The notes: generated by a model from the sequence alone, not told the origin. DNA of 64,000 bases from Bordetella ansorpii (GCF_900078315.1 NZ_FKBS01000025.1:459506-523505); one strand, 5' to 3'; positions 31,107 through 41,528 are shown, numbered from the stretch's first letter. Program-made: numbers and translations.

Positions 31107-31997
31107 TCAGTTGGCCAGGATGATGCCGCTGCTGTCGCCGGCATCCTTGCCGCCGGGCATGCGGCCCATGACTTCCTTCCGATAACGGTTCAGATCCTTC
31201 ACCGTCTCGAAATTGCGGTCCAGCAGCTTGGACAGGATGTGCAGGATGCGGCTGGCCACGCGGTTTTCCCAGCCGTTGTCGAAACGGATCTGGGTGTCCA
31301 GCCAGTGCTCGAGCCAACCCGGCTCGGGCAGCCGCGACTGCACGGTGTCGTTCGGGAACAAGGCCTTGTTCACGTGCAGGTTGGTCGGGTGCATGGCCTG
31401 CGCGGTGCGGCTGGCCGAAGCCATCAGCACGCCGATCTTGGCGAACGACTGGCGCGCGGAGACGCTGACCGGCTCGCCGCGATCGTGCAGGGCACGGCGC
31501 ATGTACTGCAGGTAGGCGCCGGCGTGGCGCGCTTCATCGGTGGCGATGGTGCGGTAGATGGCCTTGATGACCGGCTCGGTGTGCCAGTCGGCGGCGCAGC
31601 GGTACCAGTGGTTCAGGCGGATCTCGCCGCAGAAGTGCAGCATCAGCGTTTCCAGCTCGGGGGCCGGGTCGAACTCGAAGCGCACCTTGTGCAGTTCTTC
31701 TTCGGTCGGCACCAGGTCGGGGCGGAAACGGCGCAGGTACTCCATCAGCACCAGCGAATGTTTCTGTTCTTCGAAGAACCAGACCGACATGAACGCGCAG
31801 AAGTCGCTGTCGCTGCGGTTGTCGCGCAGGAACATCTCGGTGGCCGGCAGTGCCGCCCACTCGGTGATGGCGTTCATCTTGATGGTCTGGGCCTGATCTT
31901 CCGTCAGCTTGCTGCGGTCGAAGTCATCCCAGGGGATGTCGGAAGCCATGTTCCAACGGACGGCTTCCATGGTTTTGAAGAGTTCAGGATAAAGCAT
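31107..31997 (-). CDS. Ferritin-like diiron protein
   Basis: This 296-residue protein has two ExxH-type metal motifs, FFEEQKHSL and ATDEARHAGAY, with further acidic ligands (AALPATEMFL, FCGEIRLNHW) in a four-helix arrangement resembling acyl-ACP desaturases and other ferritin-like oxidases. The reaction is unknown. It stands alone between rfaE2 and ubiB, with a 190-bp AT-rich upstream region that should contain its promoter. Confidence 0.78.
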   Translation of the reverse strand: MLYPELFKTMEAVRWNMASDIPWDDFDRSKLTEDQAQTIKMNAITEWAALPATEMFLRDNRSDSDFCAFMSVWFFEEQKHSLVLMEYLRRFRPDLVPTEEELHKVRFEFDPAPELETLMLHFCGEIRLNHWYRCAADWHTEPVIKAIYRTIATDEARHAGAYLQYMRRALHDRGEPVSVSARQSFAKIGVLMASASRTAQAMHPTNLHVNKALFPNDTVQSRLPEPGWLEHWLDTQIRFDNGWENRVASRILHILSKLLDRNFETVKDLNRYRKEVMGRMPGGKDAGDSSGIILAN

Positions 31998-32189
31998 GAT
32001 TGATGGGCCCTTTATGGGTTTCCGCTCGGTATGGGCTCGCGCCGCTCAGTGCGTACAGGGGAAAGGAACGCGCGGACGGCGCACCGTACACAAGGCGATC
32101 TTAATAAGGCTCATTTGACGCCAGGTTACGAGAAACTGTAATGACAGTTTAATGACAAAAACATGACCGAGACGTCCCCAAGTGTGTAA

Positions 32190-33746
32190 TTACCGTGTCA
32201 GCGCCCAGAGCGCCACGGCGACTGCCAATGCCAGGACCGCCGTCAGGGCCGTCAGCAGGCGATTGCCCGCCTCCTGGGCCACCCTCAATCGTTGCGTTTC
32301 CCGCAACAATTCGGGACCGACATCGGGCCGGTTGAACCTGTCGTGGATCAGACGCGGCAAAGCCGGCAGCATCTGCGACCATTGCCCGGCTTCTTTGGCC
32401 AGGTTCTTGCGCAGTCCATCGAGACCCACCCGCTGGTGCATCCAGCGTTCCAGGTAGGGCTTGGCCGTTTTCCAGAGATCCAGGTCCGGATCCAGCTGGC
32501 GGCCCAGCCCTTCCACGTTGAGCAGGGTCTTTTGCAACAATACCAGTTGCGGCTGGATTTCGACATTGAAGCGCCGCGAGGTCTGGAACAGGCGCAGCAG
32601 CACCTGGCCCAGCGAGATCTCGGATAGCGGCCGGTCGAAATACGGTTCGCAGACCGCCCGAATGGCCCCTTCGAGCAGCTCCTCGCGGGTATCGGGCGGC
32701 ACCCAGCCGGATTCTATGTGCAATTGCGCCACGCGCCGGTAATCGCGGTGGAAAAAGGCCAGAAAATTCTGCGCCAGATAGTTTTTGTCGAATTCCGACA
32801 ACGATCCGACGATGCCGAAGTCCAGCGCGATGTAGCGGCCCAAGGTGCGCGGGTCGTCGGACACGTAGATGTTGCCCGGATGCATGTCGGCGTGGAAGAA
32901 GCCGTCGGTGAACACCTGGGTGAAGAAGATCTCGACGCCGCTGCGCGCCAGCGACGGGATGTCGATGCCGGCCGCACGCATGCGGTCGATCTGCCCGACC
33001 GGGATGCCGTACATGCGCTGCATGGTGAACACCGTGCTGGTGGTGTACTCCCAGATCACCTCGGGCACGATCAGCACGTCGCCACGGCCCGTCTCGGGGC
33101 CGAAATTGCGGCGCAGCTGGCTGCAATTCGAGGCCTCTCGCACCAGATCCAGCTCGTCATGCAGGTACTGGTCGAACTCGCTCACCACCTCGCGGGGCTT
33201 CAGGCGGCGGCCGTCTGGACCGATGCGCTCGATGATGCCGGCCACCATGCGCATTAGCGCCATGTCCTTGTCGATGACGTCGAGCATGCCCGGACGCAGC
33301 ACCTTGACGGCGACTTCCCGGCCATCGTGCAACACGGCGAAGTGCACCTGCGCGATCGAGGCGGACGCCACGGGATCGATGTCGAACTGCGCGAACAGCT
33401 GCTGCGGCGGCGCGCCCAGCGCGGCCTCGATGCTGGCCGCGGCCTGCGCCGACGGGAACGGCGGCACGCGGTCCTGCAGCAGCGCAAGCTCGTTGGCGAT
33501 GTCCATCGGGATCAGGTCGCGCCGGGTGGACAGCACCTGGCCGAACTTGACGAAGATGGGCCCCAGCGATTCCAGGGCCTGGCGCAGGCGCTGGCCGCGC
33601 GGCGCGCGCGGGCGGGTGCCCAGGCGGATCACGCGCAACACCAGCGTGGCCACGGGATGGTTCAGGCTGGACAGGACCAGATCGTCCAGTCCGTAGCGGA
33701 AGGCGACGAAGAGAATACGGATCAGGCGGGGCAGGATCGGCAACAT
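32190..33746 (-). CDS. ubiB: Ubiquinone biosynthesis protein UbiB (atypical kinase)
   Basis: This 518-residue membrane-anchored ABC1/ADCK-family ATPase is needed for coenzyme Q synthesis. The characteristic KxGQ motif is in [14 protein letters not shown], the Ala-rich nucleotide loop in [11 protein letters not shown], and the catalytic metal motifs in [11 protein letters not shown] and ALDFGIVG. Two C-terminal transmembrane helices anchor it. Start 33746 ([11 protein letters not shown]) agrees with the family. It follows ubiJ by 4 bases. Confidence 0.95.
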   Translation of the reverse strand: MLPILPRLIRILFVAFRYGLDDLVLSSLNHPVATLVLRVIRLGTRPRAPRGQRLRQALESLGPIFVKFGQVLSTRRDLIPMDIANELALLQDRVPPFPSAQAAASIEAALGAPPQQLFAQFDIDPVASASIAQVHFAVLHDGREVAVKVLRPGMLDVIDKDMALMRMVAGIIERIGPDGRRLKPREVVSEFDQYLHDELDLVREASNCSQLRRNFGPETGRGDVLIVPEVIWEYTTSTVFTMQRMYGIPVGQIDRMRAAGIDIPSLARSGVEIFFTQVFTDGFFHADMHPGNIYVSDDPRTLGRYIALDFGIVGSLSEFDKNYLAQNFLAFFHRDYRRVAQLHIESGWVPPDTREELLEGAIRAVCEPYFDRPLSEISLGQVLLRLFQTSRRFNVEIQPQLVLLQKTLLNVEGLGRQLDPDLDLWKTAKPYLERWMHQRVGLDGLRKNLAKEAGQWSQMLPALPRLIHDRFNRPDVGPELLRETQRLRVAQEAGNRLLTALTAVLALAVAVALWALTR

Positions 33747-33750
33747 GGCG

Positions 33751-34383
33751 TCAGGCTCCCCGCTTGGCGGCCAGGCGCGCCAGACGCGCGTCCAGCTCGG
33801 CGATACGGCGCTGCAACGCATCGGTATCGGTCTGCAGCGCAGACTGGTCCTGCCGCCACTGGTCCAGCAGCGATTTGCCCGCCAGCACCGGCTGCTCTTC
33901 CGTCAGATATTCGGACATGTTGGCCGCCAGCCGTTGACCCGCGTTGCGCAGGCCGGAGGTCAGCATGCGCACGCCCGACGCCAGCCGCGTGGCGGGGATG
34001 TCGCCCACCACGCGCGCCAGATCGCCCTCGGCGTCCCAGCGCAGGTCACGGGCCAGGTCTGCCACCGCCTGCGCCAGCGCGGCATCGCCCGAGATGTGCG
34101 TGACCTCGGCGAAATCCGGCTTGCCGCCCAGCAGGCGGTCGGGCCGCAGCTTGTCCGACTGCAAGGTCAGCGTGACGTCGGGCACGATGGCGTCGTCCGC
34201 CGACACCACGGTGCCATCGGTGGAGATGGTCAGCGAAACCGTCTGGCCCGCCAAGGCGAAACGCGCGGTCTTGCCGGCGTGCCGGGACAGGCGCTCACGC
34301 GCCCAGGGCTCTCGGCCTGTCAGGGCATTGAGCGCACCCGCGGCCAGGCGCGGCAAAGTGGGCAGGGCGGAAAAAGGCGACAT
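33751..34383 (-). CDS. ubiJ: Ubiquinone biosynthesis accessory factor UbiJ (SCP2 domain)
   Basis: This 210-residue lipid-binding protein has an SCP2-like N-terminal domain (residues about 20-120, [13 protein letters not shown] onward) and a C-terminal coiled coil ([18 protein letters not shown]). It organises the soluble Ubi complex. The gene lies between ubiE and ubiB as in E. coli, but here a Tim44-domain gene separates it from ubiE. Confidence 0.88.
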   Translation of the reverse strand: MSPFSALPTLPRLAAGALNALTGREPWARERLSRHAGKTARFALAGQTVSLTISTDGTVVSADDAIVPDVTLTLQSDKLRPDRLLGGKPDFAEVTHISGDAALAQAVADLARDLRWDAEGDLARVVGDIPATRLASGVRMLTSGLRNAGQRLAANMSEYLTEEQPVLAGKSLLDQWRQDQSALQTDTDALQRRIAELDARLARLAAKRGA

Positions 34384-34486
34384 GGAATCGATCGAGTGGC
34401 CGCGTGCGGCCGGGCGGAAGCAAACCGGCAGTTTACCGGGTTCGCCCATACCGCCCGAACGCCGCCGGGTCGTCCGGCACCCACCA

Positions 34487-34512
34487 TGAAAAACCGGCCT
34501 CGAGGGCCGGTT
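34487..34512 (-). terminator. Terminator after the Tim44-domain gene
   Basis: AACCGGCC (34492-34499) pairs with GGCCGGTT (34505-34512) around a 5-nt loop. On the minus strand it is followed by a T-run (A-run 34489-34493). It lies 38 bp past the Tim44-gene stop, so ubiJB may need their own promoter or rely on readthrough. Confidence 0.8.
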
Positions 34513-34549
34513 CGACACTGCGGGCCGCCGGCTGCCGGCGGGGCAGCGA

Positions 34550-35539
34550 TCAACTGGCGTATTCGACGGGGATCTGCTGGATACCTGCCAGCAGCCAACC
34601 GCCTTGCGCCGGCTTGAACAGGTTCCACACCTCTTCGAAGCGGAACGCCTCGGCGTTCGGATCTTCGCGCAGCATGCCCGAGAAACGCACGCTGGCCAGG
34701 TGGCCATCGGACACGGTTTCGATGCCCAGCATCTCGGCGTTCAGCAGGACCACGTCGGTCTTGTTGGCGGCGCCGGCGCGGGCTTCGAGCTGCGGCTTGA
34801 GTTCGGCGATCAGGTCGTCGGTCAGGTATTCGCGCAGGTTGGCCACGTTGCCCGTGTCCCACAGCGCCTGGATGCTGACGAACTGCTGCTTGGCCTGCTG
34901 CAGGAAGGATTGGGTGTCGAAGTCGCCCGGGATGTACCAGTTGCCGTCTTCGCCGGCCTTGGGCAGCGTGGCGGCTGCAGCGGCAGCGGCAGGGGCGGCC
35001 GCCGGAGCGGCGCGGAGCGCTTCACGCTGCATGGGCTGCGCTTGCGCGTTGCCGCGGTAGTTGTTGTTGCCGGCGCCCTGGAAAGCCGGACGCGGACCCG
35101 ACGAGGCGCCGCGCAGGCGACGCACCAGGAAGACGACAGCGAACACCACGAGCGCGATCAGCAGCATGCTGGCCATGAACTCGGCGAACGCACCGCCCAG
35201 GCCCAGCGACGACAGCAGGCCCGCCAGGCCCAGGCCGACGGCCAGGCCGGCGATGGGACCCAGCCAGCGCGAAGCGCCGCTGCGCGCACCGGCCGCGGCG
35301 GCCGAACCCGCGGCAGCCGAACCCGCGGCGGCGGTGCTGCCAGCGGCGGTGGTATTGTTCGCGGCCGATGGCGGCGTGGTGGCCTGGCGCTGCTGCGTGA
35401 CGTTGGACGATTGGCGGCCGACGCTGCCGCCGCCACCCGCGCGGCGGGCTTCGGCGTCGAAGGTCGTCGCCAGCATGGCGACGCCCGAGACGGCGATCAG
35501 CGCCGCGGCGATGAACCGGGAAAGATGGATTCGGGACAT
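34550..35539 (-). CDS. Tim44-domain membrane protein
   Basis: This 329-residue protein has an N-terminal signal/anchor (LSRFIAAALIAVSGVAMLA), a low-complexity Gly/Ser/Ala-rich linker, hydrophobic segments near 90-145 (GLAGLLSSLGLGG; LLIALVVFAVVFLV) and a C-terminal Tim44-like domain (about 200-329). GAGGAG lies 9 bases before the ATG at 35539, fixing the start. Bacterial Tim44-like proteins are poorly understood; the position inside the ubi cluster may point to membrane quinone metabolism, which is inference. Confidence 0.83.
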   Translation of the reverse strand: MSRIHLSRFIAAALIAVSGVAMLATTFDAEARRAGGGGSVGRQSSNVTQQRQATTPPSAANNTTAAGSTAAAGSAAAGSAAAAGARSGASRWLGPIAGLAVGLGLAGLLSSLGLGGAFAEFMASMLLIALVVFAVVFLVRRLRGASSGPRPAFQGAGNNNYRGNAQAQPMQREALRAAPAAAPAAAAAAATLPKAGEDGNWYIPGDFDTQSFLQQAKQQFVSIQALWDTGNVANLREYLTDDLIAELKPQLEARAGAANKTDVVLLNAEMLGIETVSDGHLASVRFSGMLREDPNAEAFRFEEVWNLFKPAQGGWLLAGIQQIPVEYAS

Positions 35540-35687
35540 TTCTGATGTGCTCCTCGATGTGCGCCGCCCTTCCCCGCAGAAGGACCTGTCGGGCCGCGAG
35601 GCGGCCAGCGCCACTAATCTTACAAAAAACTGAATGAACCTAGAATAACGGACAATCAAGGCCGCTACAAGTTCCTTTCAGTTTGTA

Positions 35688-36461
35688 TCAACCCAGTCGC
35701 ACGCCTTCGTGCAACGCCGCTACGCCGGCGGTCAGGTTGAAATACTGCACACGCTCCAGGCCGGCCTCGCGCAGCATGCCCGCCAGCGTTTCCTGGTCGG
35801 GGTGCATGCGGATCGATTCCGCCAGATACCTGTAGCTGGCTTCGTCCTTCGCCACGTTCTTGCCCAGCCAGGGCAGCACATTGAAGGAGTACCAGTCGTA
35901 GGCCGGCGCCAGCGGCTTGGCCACGCGCGAGAACTCCAGCACCAGCAGCTTGCCGCCCGGCTTGAGCACGCGGGTCATCTCGGCCAGCGCGCGATCCTTG
36001 TGGGTCATGTTGCGCAGGCCGAAGGCCACGCTGACGCGGTCGAAGTAGCCGTCGGGGAACGGCAGGCGCTCGGCGTCACAGACGGCCACGGGCAGCAGCA
36101 GCCCACTGTCGGCCATGCGGTCTCGGCCCACCCGCAGCATGGAATTGTTGATGTCGGTCAGCCAGACCTCGCCCGTGGGGCCGGCGCGGCGCGCGAAGGC
36201 GCGGGCCAGGTCGCCCGTGCCGCCAGCGATGTCCAGTACCCGCATGCCGGGACGGATGGCCGCGCGGCCGATGGTGAAGGCCTTCCAGATGCGATGCAGG
36301 CCGCCCGACATCAGGTCGTTCATGACGTCGTAGCGGGAGGCCACCGAATGGAAGACTTCCGCGACCTTGCGCGCCTTTTCGTTTTCAGGGACGGATTGAA
36401 AGCCGAAGTGGGTCGTATCTTGGCCGGACGCCTTCGCGTCGGAAGAAGAGGTGTTCTGCAT
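35688..36461 (-). CDS. ubiE: Ubiquinone/menaquinone C-methyltransferase UbiE
   Basis: This 257-residue SAM methyltransferase acts on the benzoquinol ring. The family signatures [17 protein letters not shown] and [15 protein letters not shown] flank SAM motif [13 protein letters not shown]. Start 36461 ([10 protein letters not shown]) fits the family; the upstream ATG at 36590 lies in the shared promoter region with phoB. Confidence 0.95.
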   Translation of the reverse strand: MQNTSSSDAKASGQDTTHFGFQSVPENEKARKVAEVFHSVASRYDVMNDLMSGGLHRIWKAFTIGRAAIRPGMRVLDIAGGTGDLARAFARRAGPTGEVWLTDINNSMLRVGRDRMADSGLLLPVAVCDAERLPFPDGYFDRVSVAFGLRNMTHKDRALAEMTRVLKPGGKLLVLEFSRVAKPLAPAYDWYSFNVLPWLGKNVAKDEASYRYLAESIRMHPDQETLAGMLREAGLERVQYFNLTAGVAALHEGVRLG

Positions 36462-36521
36462 GGTAGGGATCCCGGTTATGGTCCAATGGTAGCCGATCCG
36501 CCACGGTGCAGCGCCTGGAAT

Positions 36522-36539
36522 ATGACAGTCATTCACATA
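36522..36539 (-). promoter_or_regulatory. Candidate Pho box upstream of phoB
   Basis: On the minus strand TATGTGA-ATGA-CTGTCAT resembles the PhoB direct repeat (two CTGTCAT-like 7-mers separated by 4 bases). The second half is perfect, the first weak. It lies 70-85 bp before the phoB ATG in the ubiE/phoB divergent region, consistent with autoregulation. Confidence 0.35.
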
Positions 36540-36607
36540 CCTGAAATATTCCGGCCATACTATCGCAACGTTCGCGCCGCGCCGGCGCACATCGGTATTG
36601 CTCTCAT

Positions 36608-37306
36608 ATGTCCAGCACCATACTTGTTGTCGAAGACGAACCCGCCATTCAGGAACTGATCGCCGTCAACCTGTCATTCGCCGGACACAAGGTCCTACGC
36701 GCCTTCGACGCGGAACAAGCCCAGACGCTGATCCGCGCCGAACTGCCCGACCTCATCCTCCTCGACTGGATGCTTCCCGGCACGTCGGGCCTGTCGCTGG
36801 CCCGCAAACTGCGCGAAGACGAACGTACCCGCACCGTTCCCGTCATCATGTTGACGGCCAAGGGTTCCGAACAAGACAAGGTCGACGGCCTCGAAGCCGG
36901 CGCCGACGACTACATCACCAAGCCGTTCTCGCCCAAAGAGCTGATGGCCCGCATCAAGGCCGTGCTGCGCCGCCGCGCGCCGCAGCTCACCGACGACATC
37001 ATCGACGTCGCCGGCCTGAAGCTGGATCCGGTCACGCACCGCCTGTCGGGCAATGCCCAGCAGTTGCAGATCGGCCCCACGGAATTCCGCCTGCTGCACT
37101 TCTTCATGACGCACCCCGAGCGCGTGTTCTCGCGTTCGCAACTGCTCGACCAGGTGTGGGGCGACCACGTCTTCGTGGAAGAACGCACCGTCGACGTGCA
37201 CATCCGCCGCCTGCGCAAGGCGCTGGAACCCAGCGGCCACGACGTCCACGTCGAAACCGTGCGCGGCAGCGGCTACCGCTTCACCGCCCAACTGCCGGCG
37301 CGCTGA
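36608..37306 (+). CDS. phoB: Phosphate response regulator PhoB
   Basis: This 232-residue OmpR/PhoB-family regulator has a receiver domain (acidic pocket Glu9/Asp10, phospho-acceptor Asp53 in [10 protein letters not shown], Lys in [10 protein letters not shown]) and a C-terminal winged helix ([27 protein letters not shown], split by the recognition loop). It activates phosphate-starvation genes once phosphorylated by PhoR, encoded 9 bp downstream. Confidence 0.94.
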   Translation: MSSTILVVEDEPAIQELIAVNLSFAGHKVLRAFDAEQAQTLIRAELPDLILLDWMLPGTSGLSLARKLREDERTRTVPVIMLTAKGSEQDKVDGLEAGADDYITKPFSPKELMARIKAVLRRRAPQLTDDIIDVAGLKLDPVTHRLSGNAQQLQIGPTEFRLLHFFMTHPERVFSRSQLLDQVWGDHVFVEERTVDVHIRRLRKALEPSGHDVHVETVRGSGYRFTAQLPAR

Positions 37307-37315
37307 TCCCCCAAG

Positions 37316-38620
37316 ATGGTCTGGTTGCGCACGCTGTTGCTGATCGCCTTCTGGGCAGCCCTTTCCGCGCTAGCCGAATGGCTGCTCGGCGATCCGGCAG
37401 GTTGGATCCTGTTCAGCGTGGCGGTGTCCGCCGTGCTGCTGTGGCGCAGCTGGCGCCTGCAGCGGGTCTCCCATTGGGCCCACCATCCCGAGACTTCGCC
37501 GCCCGTCGGCGTGGGCGCCTGGGATGACATCCTCGCCCCGCTCTACCGGCACCTGCGCGTGCGCGCGCGCGATCTGGCCGATACGCGCGACGCCATGCAA
37601 AGCATGCTGGCGGCGGCGCAGGCCCTGCCCGATGGCGTGGTCACGCTCAACGAAGACTTCCAGATCGACTGGTGCAACCGCATGGCGCGCCGCCACCTCG
37701 GCCTGCGCCTGCCGGCCGACCGCGGCAGCAACCTGCTGAACCTGCTGCGTTCGCCCGAGTTCGTCGCCTACGCGCACAGCAACGACTGGCCCGAGCCCAT
37801 CCTGTTGCGCCTGACGCAGAACGGCCAGGAACGGGTCATGATGATCCAGCTGACGTCCTACGCCAGCGACCAGCGCCTGCTGATCTCCCGCGACGTCACG
37901 CAGATCGAGAAGCTCGAGACCACCCGCCGCGACTTCGTGGCCAACGTGTCGCACGAACTGCGCACGCCGCTGACCGTGCTGTCCGGCTTCCTGGAAACCT
38001 TGCGCGACATGCCCGCGGACGCCCTGCCCGCCGCGCAGCGCGACCAGTACGTCGGCATGATGCACGAGCAGGCCCAGCGCATGCAGGCCATCGTCGAGGA
38101 CCTGCTGACCCTGTCCACGCTCGAATCCTCGCCCAGCGCCGATCCCGTGGCGGTCGACATGACCGAAATGCTGCAAAAGGCTCGGGAACAGATCGAAGCG
38201 CTATCGGGCGGGCGGCACACTTTCGACTGGCACATCGACGGCAACCTGCACCTGCTGGGCAGCAGCAGCGAGCTGGCCTCGGCCGTGGCCAACCTGCTGA
38301 CCAACGCCGTGCGCTACACCCCCGATGGCGGCCGCATCACCGTGCGCTGGGAACAGGATGACGAAGGGTCGGCCCGCTACAGCGTGCAGGACACCGGCAT
38401 CGGCATCCCGGCGCGCCACATCCCCCGCCTGACCGAACGCTTCTACCGCGTCGACCGCGGCCGATCGCGCGCCGTGGGCGGCACCGGCCTGGGCCTGGCC
38501 ATCACCAAGCACATCGCCATGCGCCACGACGCCGCGTTGCACATCGAAAGCGAACCCGGCAAGGGCAGCATCTTCTCGCTGCGCTTCCCGGCGGAGCGCG
38601 TGGCCCGCAACGAGGGCTGA
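37316..38620 (+). CDS. phoR: Phosphate sensor histidine kinase PhoR
   Basis: This 434-residue inner-membrane kinase has two N-terminal transmembrane helices (about 5-45), a PAS domain (about 95-190), the DHp helix with phospho-His in FVANVSHELRTPLTVL, and an ATPase domain with N-box LLTNAVRYTPDG and G-boxes DTGIGIP and GGTGLGLA. PhoR pairs with PhoB immediately upstream. A terminator follows. Confidence 0.94.
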   Translation: MVWLRTLLLIAFWAALSALAEWLLGDPAGWILFSVAVSAVLLWRSWRLQRVSHWAHHPETSPPVGVGAWDDILAPLYRHLRVRARDLADTRDAMQSMLAAAQALPDGVVTLNEDFQIDWCNRMARRHLGLRLPADRGSNLLNLLRSPEFVAYAHSNDWPEPILLRLTQNGQERVMMIQLTSYASDQRLLISRDVTQIEKLETTRRDFVANVSHELRTPLTVLSGFLETLRDMPADALPAAQRDQYVGMMHEQAQRMQAIVEDLLTLSTLESSPSADPVAVDMTEMLQKAREQIEALSGGRHTFDWHIDGNLHLLGSSSELASAVANLLTNAVRYTPDGGRITVRWEQDDEGSARYSVQDTGIGIPARHIPRLTERFYRVDRGRSRAVGGTGLGLAITKHIAMRHDAALHIESEPGKGSIFSLRFPAERVARNEG

Positions 38621-38635
38621 CCCCATCCGCCGCCG

Positions 38636-38666
38636 ACGGCCTCGCATCGCGAGGCCGTTCTCTTTT
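38636..38666 (+). terminator. Rho-independent terminator of phoBR
   Basis: ACGGCCTCGC (38636-38645) pairs perfectly with GCGAGGCCGT (38649-38658) and is followed by TTCTCTTTT. It begins 16 bp after the phoR stop. Confidence 0.88.
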
Positions 38667-38852
38667 GCGGGCGCCTGGGCTGGGCCTGGTTCCAGATGCG
38701 TGGGCCCAGGCCACCTCAATGCCCCGCTTCCGGTCGCTTACCCCTGGGCAAACCCTGATTCGCCCCACCACCGCCAGGGCCTTTTGCGTCGCAGCACGCC
38801 AAGTAGTCCACAATGTGAAATCAATCTCAATTCGCATGAGGGCCCGGCAGCC

Positions 38853-40049
38853 ATGGCCAAGATCGTCCTGTTCGAGAACATCCATCCCAGCGCACGCGCC
38901 GTCTTCCAGGCGGCCGGCTACACCGACATCGTCGCGCATGCCGCGTCGCTGCCGCCCGCCGAGTTGCCCGCGGCCATGCGCGGCGCCGAAGTCGTCGGCA
39001 TCCGCTCGCGCACCCAGTTGGATGCCGAACTGCTGTCTTCGCCCGACCTGCGCGTGGTGGGCTGCTTCTGCATCGGCACCAACCAGGTCGACCTGGACGC
39101 CGCCATGCAGCGCGGCGTGCCGGTGTTCAACGCCCCCTTCTCCAATACCCGTTCGGTGGCCGAACTGGTGCTGGGCGAGGCCATCCTGCTGCTGCGCCGC
39201 ATCCCCGAGAAGAATGCGCGCGTGCACGCCGGCCATTGGGACAAGACCGCCGCCGGCGCCTTCGAGGCTCGCGGCAAGACATTGGGCGTGGTCGGCTACG
39301 GCAACATCGGTTCGCAGATCGGCACGCTGGCCGAGGCGGTCGGCATGCGCGTGGTGTTCTTCGACGTCGAGGCCAAGCTGCCGCTGGGCAATGCGCGCGC
39401 CGCCGGCTCGCTGGACGAACTGCTGCAGCAGGCCGACGTGGTCACGCTGCACGTGCCGGGCGGCAAGTCGACCGAGAACATCATGAACGCCGAGACGATG
39501 GCGCGCATGCGCCGCGGCGCCATCCTGATCAACGCCTCGCGCGGTACGGTCGTCGATCTGCCAGCGCTGCGCGACGCGCTGCAATCCGGCCACCTGGCCG
39601 GCGCCGCGCTCGACGTGTTCCCGGTCGAACCCAAGAGCGCCGACGAGCCGCTGTCCAGCCCGCTGGTCGGCATGCACAACGTGATCCTGACGCCGCACAT
39701 CGGCGGCAGCACGCAGGAATCGCAGGAAGCCATCGGCCGCGAAGTGGCCGAGAAGCTGGTGCGCTACATCCAGGCAGGCACGACCAAGACGGCGGTGAAT
39801 TTCCCCGAGCTGCCTTACCTGGAACCCATGGGCACGGCGCGCATCCTGCACGTGCACCGCAACGCCCCGGGCGCGCTGGGCGCGCTGGACAACCTGATGG
39901 CCGAACACGGCTTGAACATCGTCAGCCAGAGCCTGCAGACGCGCGGCCAGGTGGGCTATGTGATCACCGACGTCGACGGCAAGGTCGACGATGCGGTGAT
40001 GGCGGCCTTGCGCAGCCTGCCTGTCACCGTGCGCTGCGACCGGGTGTAG
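38853..40049 (+). CDS. serA: D-3-phosphoglycerate dehydrogenase
   Basis: This 398-residue enzyme catalyses the first step of serine synthesis. It has the 2-hydroxyacid dehydrogenase fold: NAD-binding VVGYGNIGSQIG, catalytic Arg in INASRGTVVDL and His in LTPHIGGST, and a C-terminal ACT domain (about 325-398) for serine feedback, as in E. coli SerA. Start 38853 (MAKIVLFENIHPS) matches the family. Confidence 0.93.
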   Translation: MAKIVLFENIHPSARAVFQAAGYTDIVAHAASLPPAELPAAMRGAEVVGIRSRTQLDAELLSSPDLRVVGCFCIGTNQVDLDAAMQRGVPVFNAPFSNTRSVAELVLGEAILLLRRIPEKNARVHAGHWDKTAAGAFEARGKTLGVVGYGNIGSQIGTLAEAVGMRVVFFDVEAKLPLGNARAAGSLDELLQQADVVTLHVPGGKSTENIMNAETMARMRRGAILINASRGTVVDLPALRDALQSGHLAGAALDVFPVEPKSADEPLSSPLVGMHNVILTPHIGGSTQESQEAIGREVAEKLVRYIQAGTTKTAVNFPELPYLEPMGTARILHVHRNAPGALGALDNLMAEHGLNIVSQSLQTRGQVGYVITDVDGKVDDAVMAALRSLPVTVRCDRV

Positions 40050-40061
40050 GGCGGCTTTGCA

Positions 40062-40087
40062 CGCGGCGGCGGGCTCACGCCGCCGCG
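40062..40087. terminator. GC hairpin between convergent serA and lysR genes
   Basis: CGCGGCGGCG and CGCCGCCGCG form a perfect 10-bp stem with a 6-nt loop, overlapping the LysR stop codon. There is no U-tract in either direction, so termination is only likely by position. Confidence 0.4.
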
Positions 40088-40935
40088 GCAGCCAGGCTGT
40101 TCACCAGTTGCGCCGTCAACGGCGCGCTGTCGAACGGCACCCTTGCGATCACGCCGATCTCGCGGCAGAACGACGGTTCGCCGAGATCCAGCAGCCGCAG
40201 GCCGCGTGTCGACAACTGCCGCGTATGCGGCATCAGCGCCACGCCCAGTCCTTCGCGCACCAGATTGGCGATGGCGTCCAGCTCGTCCAGTTCCATCGCC
40301 TCGCGCACGCTCAGGCGCTGCTTTTTCAGAAACCCATCCACCAGCCTGCCGCCGAACGACGAGCGGTCGTAGCGGATGAACGGCTGCGTGGCCAGCAACT
40401 GGCGCCATGAGGCCGGCGGCGACGCACGCGGCGCGGCGAGCACCATGGGTTCGCGCAGCAGCGGCTGCCAGCCCAGTTCCGGCGGCAGCGCAAAGGGCGG
40501 ACGCAGCATCACCGCCAGGTCCACCTCGCCCGAATCCACGTGGCCCAGCAAGTTCAGCGAGACGCCGGGCACGATGCGCACCCGCACGTCGGGATAGTTG
40601 GCGCGGAACGCCGACAGCGCGCGCACCAGCAGATCCTGTTGCACCGACGCAATGGCGCCCACGCGCAGCAGGCCGCTGACGCGCCCCGCCCCCGCCATGC
40701 TCACCATCTGGTCGGCCATGGCCACCAGCGCCTCGGCCTGCGGCAGCATCTCGCGGCCATGCACGTTCAGTTCGGCCGATTTGGCCGTGCGGTCGAACAG
40801 CGCCACGCCCAGGTGTTCTTCCAGGCGGCGGATCTGCGCGCTGACGGCGGATTGGGTAAGACCCAACTGGCGGCCCGCCCCGGTGAACGTTCCCTCGCGC
40901 GCCACCGCGATGAAAGTCTTGAATTCTCGGATCAC
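40075..40935 (-). CDS. LysR-family transcriptional regulator
   Basis: This 286-residue regulator has an N-terminal winged helix (TFTGAGRQLGLTQSAVSAQIRRLEE) and a periplasmic-binding-like effector domain. It is divergent from the VOC and pxpBCA genes across 113 bp of AT-rich DNA with several GATT/AATC half-sites, the usual layout when a LysR protein controls the neighbouring operon. The inducer is unknown; 5-oxoproline is a reasonable guess from context. Confidence 0.9.
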   Translation of the reverse strand: MIREFKTFIAVAREGTFTGAGRQLGLTQSAVSAQIRRLEEHLGVALFDRTAKSAELNVHGREMLPQAEALVAMADQMVSMAGAGRVSGLLRVGAIASVQQDLLVRALSAFRANYPDVRVRIVPGVSLNLLGHVDSGEVDLAVMLRPPFALPPELGWQPLLREPMVLAAPRASPPASWRQLLATQPFIRYDRSSFGGRLVDGFLKKQRLSVREAMELDELDAIANLVREGLGVALMPHTRQLSTRGLRLLDLGEPSFCREIGVIARVPFDSAPLTAQLVNSLAAAAA

Positions 40936-41048
40936 AATCGATTTTCTTGATGCTCAGGCCAAAAAAATATCGTTTTTCAATCAAAAAAACAATCCATACA
41001 CTACGCGTCACCCTCTTTGATTCAATTCCTGTCTGATCGGAGCTTTCC

Positions 41049-41480
41049 ATGACTGCCCAAGCCGCCATGCCCCCCTTCCACCTGGCCTTCCCCGTCCGCG
41101 ACCTGGCCGAAGCGCGCACGTTCTACGGCGACCTGCTGGGCTGTAGCGAGGGCCGCAGCTCGCCCGAGTGGATCGACTTCAACTTCTATGGCCACCAGAT
41201 CGTCGCGCACCGGTCGCCCGACGAGTGCGGCCACAAGGCCACCAGCGCCGTCGATTCGCACAACGTGCCCGTGCGCCACTTCGGCGTGGTCCTGTCGATG
41301 GAAGAATGGGAGAACATGTCGAAGAAGCTGACCGACGCCGGCACCGACTTCGTCATCGAGCCCTACATCCGCTTCAAGGGCGAAGTGGGCGAGCAGGCGA
41401 CGATGTTCTTCCTGGATCCGTCGGGCAACGCCCTGGAATTCAAGGCGTTCAAGAACATGGAATCGCTGTTCGCCAAGTAA
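41049..41480 (+). CDS. VOC-superfamily (glyoxalase-like) protein
   Basis: This 143-residue protein is a single VOC module of paired beta-alpha-beta units: [22 protein letters not shown] near the N-terminus and [16 protein letters not shown] near the C-terminus supply potential metal ligands (His and Glu). Substrate unknown. GGAG precedes the start by 8 bases. A hairpin (41509-41528) separates it from pxpB. Confidence 0.87.
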   Translation: MTAQAAMPPFHLAFPVRDLAEARTFYGDLLGCSEGRSSPEWIDFNFYGHQIVAHRSPDECGHKATSAVDSHNVPVRHFGVVLSMEEWENMSKKLTDAGTDFVIEPYIRFKGEVGEQATMFFLDPSGNALEFKAFKNMESLFAK

Positions 41481-41508
41481 GAGTAAGCTGCGTACAGACG
41501 CGACACCG

Positions 41509-41528
41509 CCGGCGCCTCAGGGCGCCGG
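41509..41528 (+). terminator. Hairpin after the VOC gene
   Basis: CCGGCGCC (41509-41516) pairs with GGCGCCGG (41521-41528) around TCAG and is followed by TATTCATT. It may end or attenuate transcription between the VOC gene and pxpBCA. Confidence 0.5.
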
